Of a stretch of 17,021 nt of DNA, positions 15,732 to 17,021 are shown in pieces. The DNA is from an uncultured Porphyromonadaceae bacterium (GTDB lineage: Bacteria > Bacteroidota > Bacteroidia > Bacteroidales > Muribaculaceae), in assembly GCA_900555165.1 (NCBI GenBank), contig USKE01000009.1:1-17021 (forward strand). The letters are read 5' to 3'. The translations under genes and the position numbers were made by a program. How positions within the stretch are numbered: the stretch's first letter is position 1; every line of letters begins with the position of its first letter. The notes beneath the pieces were generated by a model that saw nothing but the letters and a program-made list of their open reading frames with translations, had not been told where the DNA came from and ran no database searches.

Positions 15732-16504
15732 AACAGCCCTTTGCATATATCCATCCGGCCGCGAAAATCCACCCCTCGGTAGTGATCGAGCCGTTTGTAA
15801 CAATTGACGCGAATGTAGAGATCGGCGAAGGCACGCACATCGGATCGAATGTGACGATCATGGAGGGCGCGCGCATCGGCCGTCATTGCAACATATTCCC
15901 TGGCGCGGTTATCTCGGGCATCCCCCAGGACCTCAAGTTCAAAGGTGAGGATACCGTGGCCGTGATCGGCGACAACACCACCATCCGCGAGTGCGTTACC
16001 ATAAACCGTGGTACCGCCTCGAAAGGGCGCACCGTCGTGGGCAACAACTGCCTCATCATGGCCTATTGCCATGTGGCGCACGATGTTACCCTGGGCAACA
16101 ACGTGATAATGTCTAACGCCACTCAGGTAGCCGGCGAAGTGCAGATTGACGATTTCGCCGTCATTGGCGGCGGCACGCTGATTCACCAGTTCTGCCATCT
16201 TGGCGCGCACATCATGATTCAGGGCGGTTCGCGCATAAACAAGGATATCCCCCCGTTCGTGAAAGCCGGCCGCGACCCCATCGCCTACACCGGTATAAAC
16301 TCAATCGGTCTGCGCCGCCGCAATTTCACCAACGACCAGATCCGCGACATCCAGGAGATATACCGTTACCTCTATCTGTCGCGCCTGAACGTGTCTGACG
16401 CCGTTGACCGTATCGAGGCTGAGCTTCCCGCCACCCCCGAACGCGACCAGATCATAGAGTTCATCCGCAACTCACGCCGTGGCATTGTCCGCGGCTATGT
16501 ATGA
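15728..16504 (+). CDS. lpxA: UDP-N-acetylglucosamine acyltransferase
   Basis: A 258-residue cytoplasmic enzyme that transfers the first 3-hydroxyacyl chain from ACP to UDP-GlcNAc. The left-handed beta-helix spans about residues 1-185 with hexapeptide repeats (VEIGEG, THIGSN, ARIGRH, VTLGNN), and the C-terminal helical domain follows (NSIGLRRRNFTNDQI). The catalytic His is His118, with His115 nearby, in AYCHVAHD. Its ATG overlaps the lpxC/fabZ stop by 4 bases, so the two are translationally coupled. The gene order lpxD, lpxC-fabZ, lpxA is the standard Bacteroidetes arrangement. The 3' end overlaps the convergent dehydrogenase gene by 33 bases. Confidence 0.98.
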   Translation: MKQPFAYIHPAAKIHPSVVIEPFVTIDANVEIGEGTHIGSNVTIMEGARIGRHCNIFPGAVISGIPQDLKFKGEDTVAVIGDNTTIRECVTINRGTASKGRTVVGNNCLIMAYCHVAHDVTLGNNVIMSNATQVAGEVQIDDFAVIGGGTLIHQFCHLGAHIMIQGGSRINKDIPPFVKAGRDPIAYTGINSIGLRRRNFTNDQIRDIQEIYRYLYLSRLNVSDAVDRIEAELPATPERDQIIEFIRNSRRGIVRGYV

Positions 16505-17021
16505 GGCCAGCGCCTCGGCGCATCTGTCGCCGTCGATAGCGGCCGAGACGATTCCGCCGGCATAGCCGGCACCCTCGCCGCAAGGATACAGCCCTGCAAC
16601 CGAAATGTGTTGCAGGGTTTCCTTGTCTCTGGGAATACGCACCGGAGACGATGTGCGCGTCTCGGCGCCGATCACCGTGGCCTCGGGAGTGAGGAAACCG
16701 GGGCGTTTGCGGTCGAAATCGCGGAATCCGCGGCGCAGACGGCGGCTCACCGGCCCGGGCAACAGCAGGTCGACGCGGCCCGGATGAATCCCGGGTGCGT
16801 ATGACGTGGCCGGCAGAGTGGCCGACGGCCTCCCCTCCACAAAATCGGTCATCCGCTGGGCTGGCGAGTTCTGGCTGTGGCTGTCGTTGAAGAATGCCGT
16901 TTCCACCGTGTGCTGGTATTCCATTACTTTCAGCGGGCCATATTTTTCATATTCGGCGGGAATATCCTCGGGCAGAATCTCCACTACCATGCCGGAGTTT
17001 GCCCAGCGGCCGGCGCGGGCC
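16472..17021 (-). CDS. FAD-dependent dehydrogenase, C-terminal part (runs off the right edge)
   Basis: The last 182 residues of a larger flavoprotein; the reading frame is open to the right edge (ARAGRWANSGMVVEI before the first internal Met), so the start lies outside. The C-terminal flavin-binding signature GLYPCGEGAGYAGGI is clear and is followed by SAAIDGDRCAEAL, as in the uncharacterised NAD(P)/FAD-dependent oxidoreductases of the COG2509 type. The N-terminal Rossmann GxGxxG is not in the window. The substrate is unknown for this family. It converges on lpxA and overlaps its last 33 bases tail to tail, with no terminator between. Confidence 0.9.
   Translation of the reverse strand, partial: ARAGRWANSGMVVEILPEDIPAEYEKYGPLKVMEYQHTVETAFFNDSHSQNSPAQRMTDFVEGRPSATLPATSYAPGIHPGRVDLLLPGPVSRRLRRGFRDFDRKRPGFLTPEATVIGAETRTSSPVRIPRDKETLQHISVAGLYPCGEGAGYAGGIVSAAIDGDRCAEALASYIAADNATA

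Noticed and set aside
1..17021. Mobile element, CRISPR, phage or defence island
   Set aside because: No transposase, integrase, repeat array or known defence protein was seen; the large genes are housekeeping or envelope genes with uniform codon use.

Overview
The window looks like a chromosomal segment from a Gram-negative Bacteroidales bacterium, plausibly Muribaculaceae. The reasons are a bifunctional LpxC-FabZ gene, lipoprotein-type signals on exported peptidases, a DUF4827-like lipoprotein next to an NrnA-type DHH phosphoesterase, TAnnTTTG-like -7 boxes in several intergenic regions, and GC-rich coding sequence. The taxonomic call is inference from protein recognition, not from a database search.

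Left part (1-4736, minus strand): a tight operon valS > nrnA > DUF4827-like lipoprotein > glmM, read right to left. valS and nrnA share an ATGA overlap, nrnA and the lipoprotein gene overlap by about 14 bases, and glmM runs off the left edge. valS is divergent from a dipeptidyl-peptidase 5-like lipoprotein gene (4925-7087, plus), with facing -7 boxes in the gap. The peptidase gene ends at a strong hairpin terminator.

Middle (7153-8082): a 930-base AT-rich intergenic region. It holds two probable tiny genes on the minus strand (46 and 27 residues), a possible promoter for them, and a promoter-like box for the downstream plus-strand genes.

Rhomboid cluster (8083-10867, plus): two rhomboid-like intramembrane serine proteases 18 bases apart, then a membrane-anchored endonuclease/exonuclease/phosphatase-fold protein whose start overlaps the second rhomboid. 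A lipoprotein M3 peptidyl-dipeptidase (Dcp type) follows at 10941-13061 and ends at a 14-bp perfect hairpin terminator.

Right part (13297-16504, plus): the lipid A operon lpxD, lpxC/fabZ and lpxA, with gaps of 14 and -4 bases. lpxA converges on, and overlaps by 33 bases, the 3' end of a minus-strand FAD-dependent dehydrogenase gene that leaves the window at the right edge.

Functionally the window is mostly housekeeping: valyl-tRNA charging, nanoRNA/pAp turnover, amino-sugar supply for the envelope (GlmM feeds UDP-GlcNAc, the LpxA substrate), lipid A and fatty acid synthesis, and envelope peptide digestion (DPP5 from the N-terminus, Dcp from the C-terminus). I found no mobile element, CRISPR array, tRNA or rRNA. 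The least explained part is the intergenic region with the two tiny genes.
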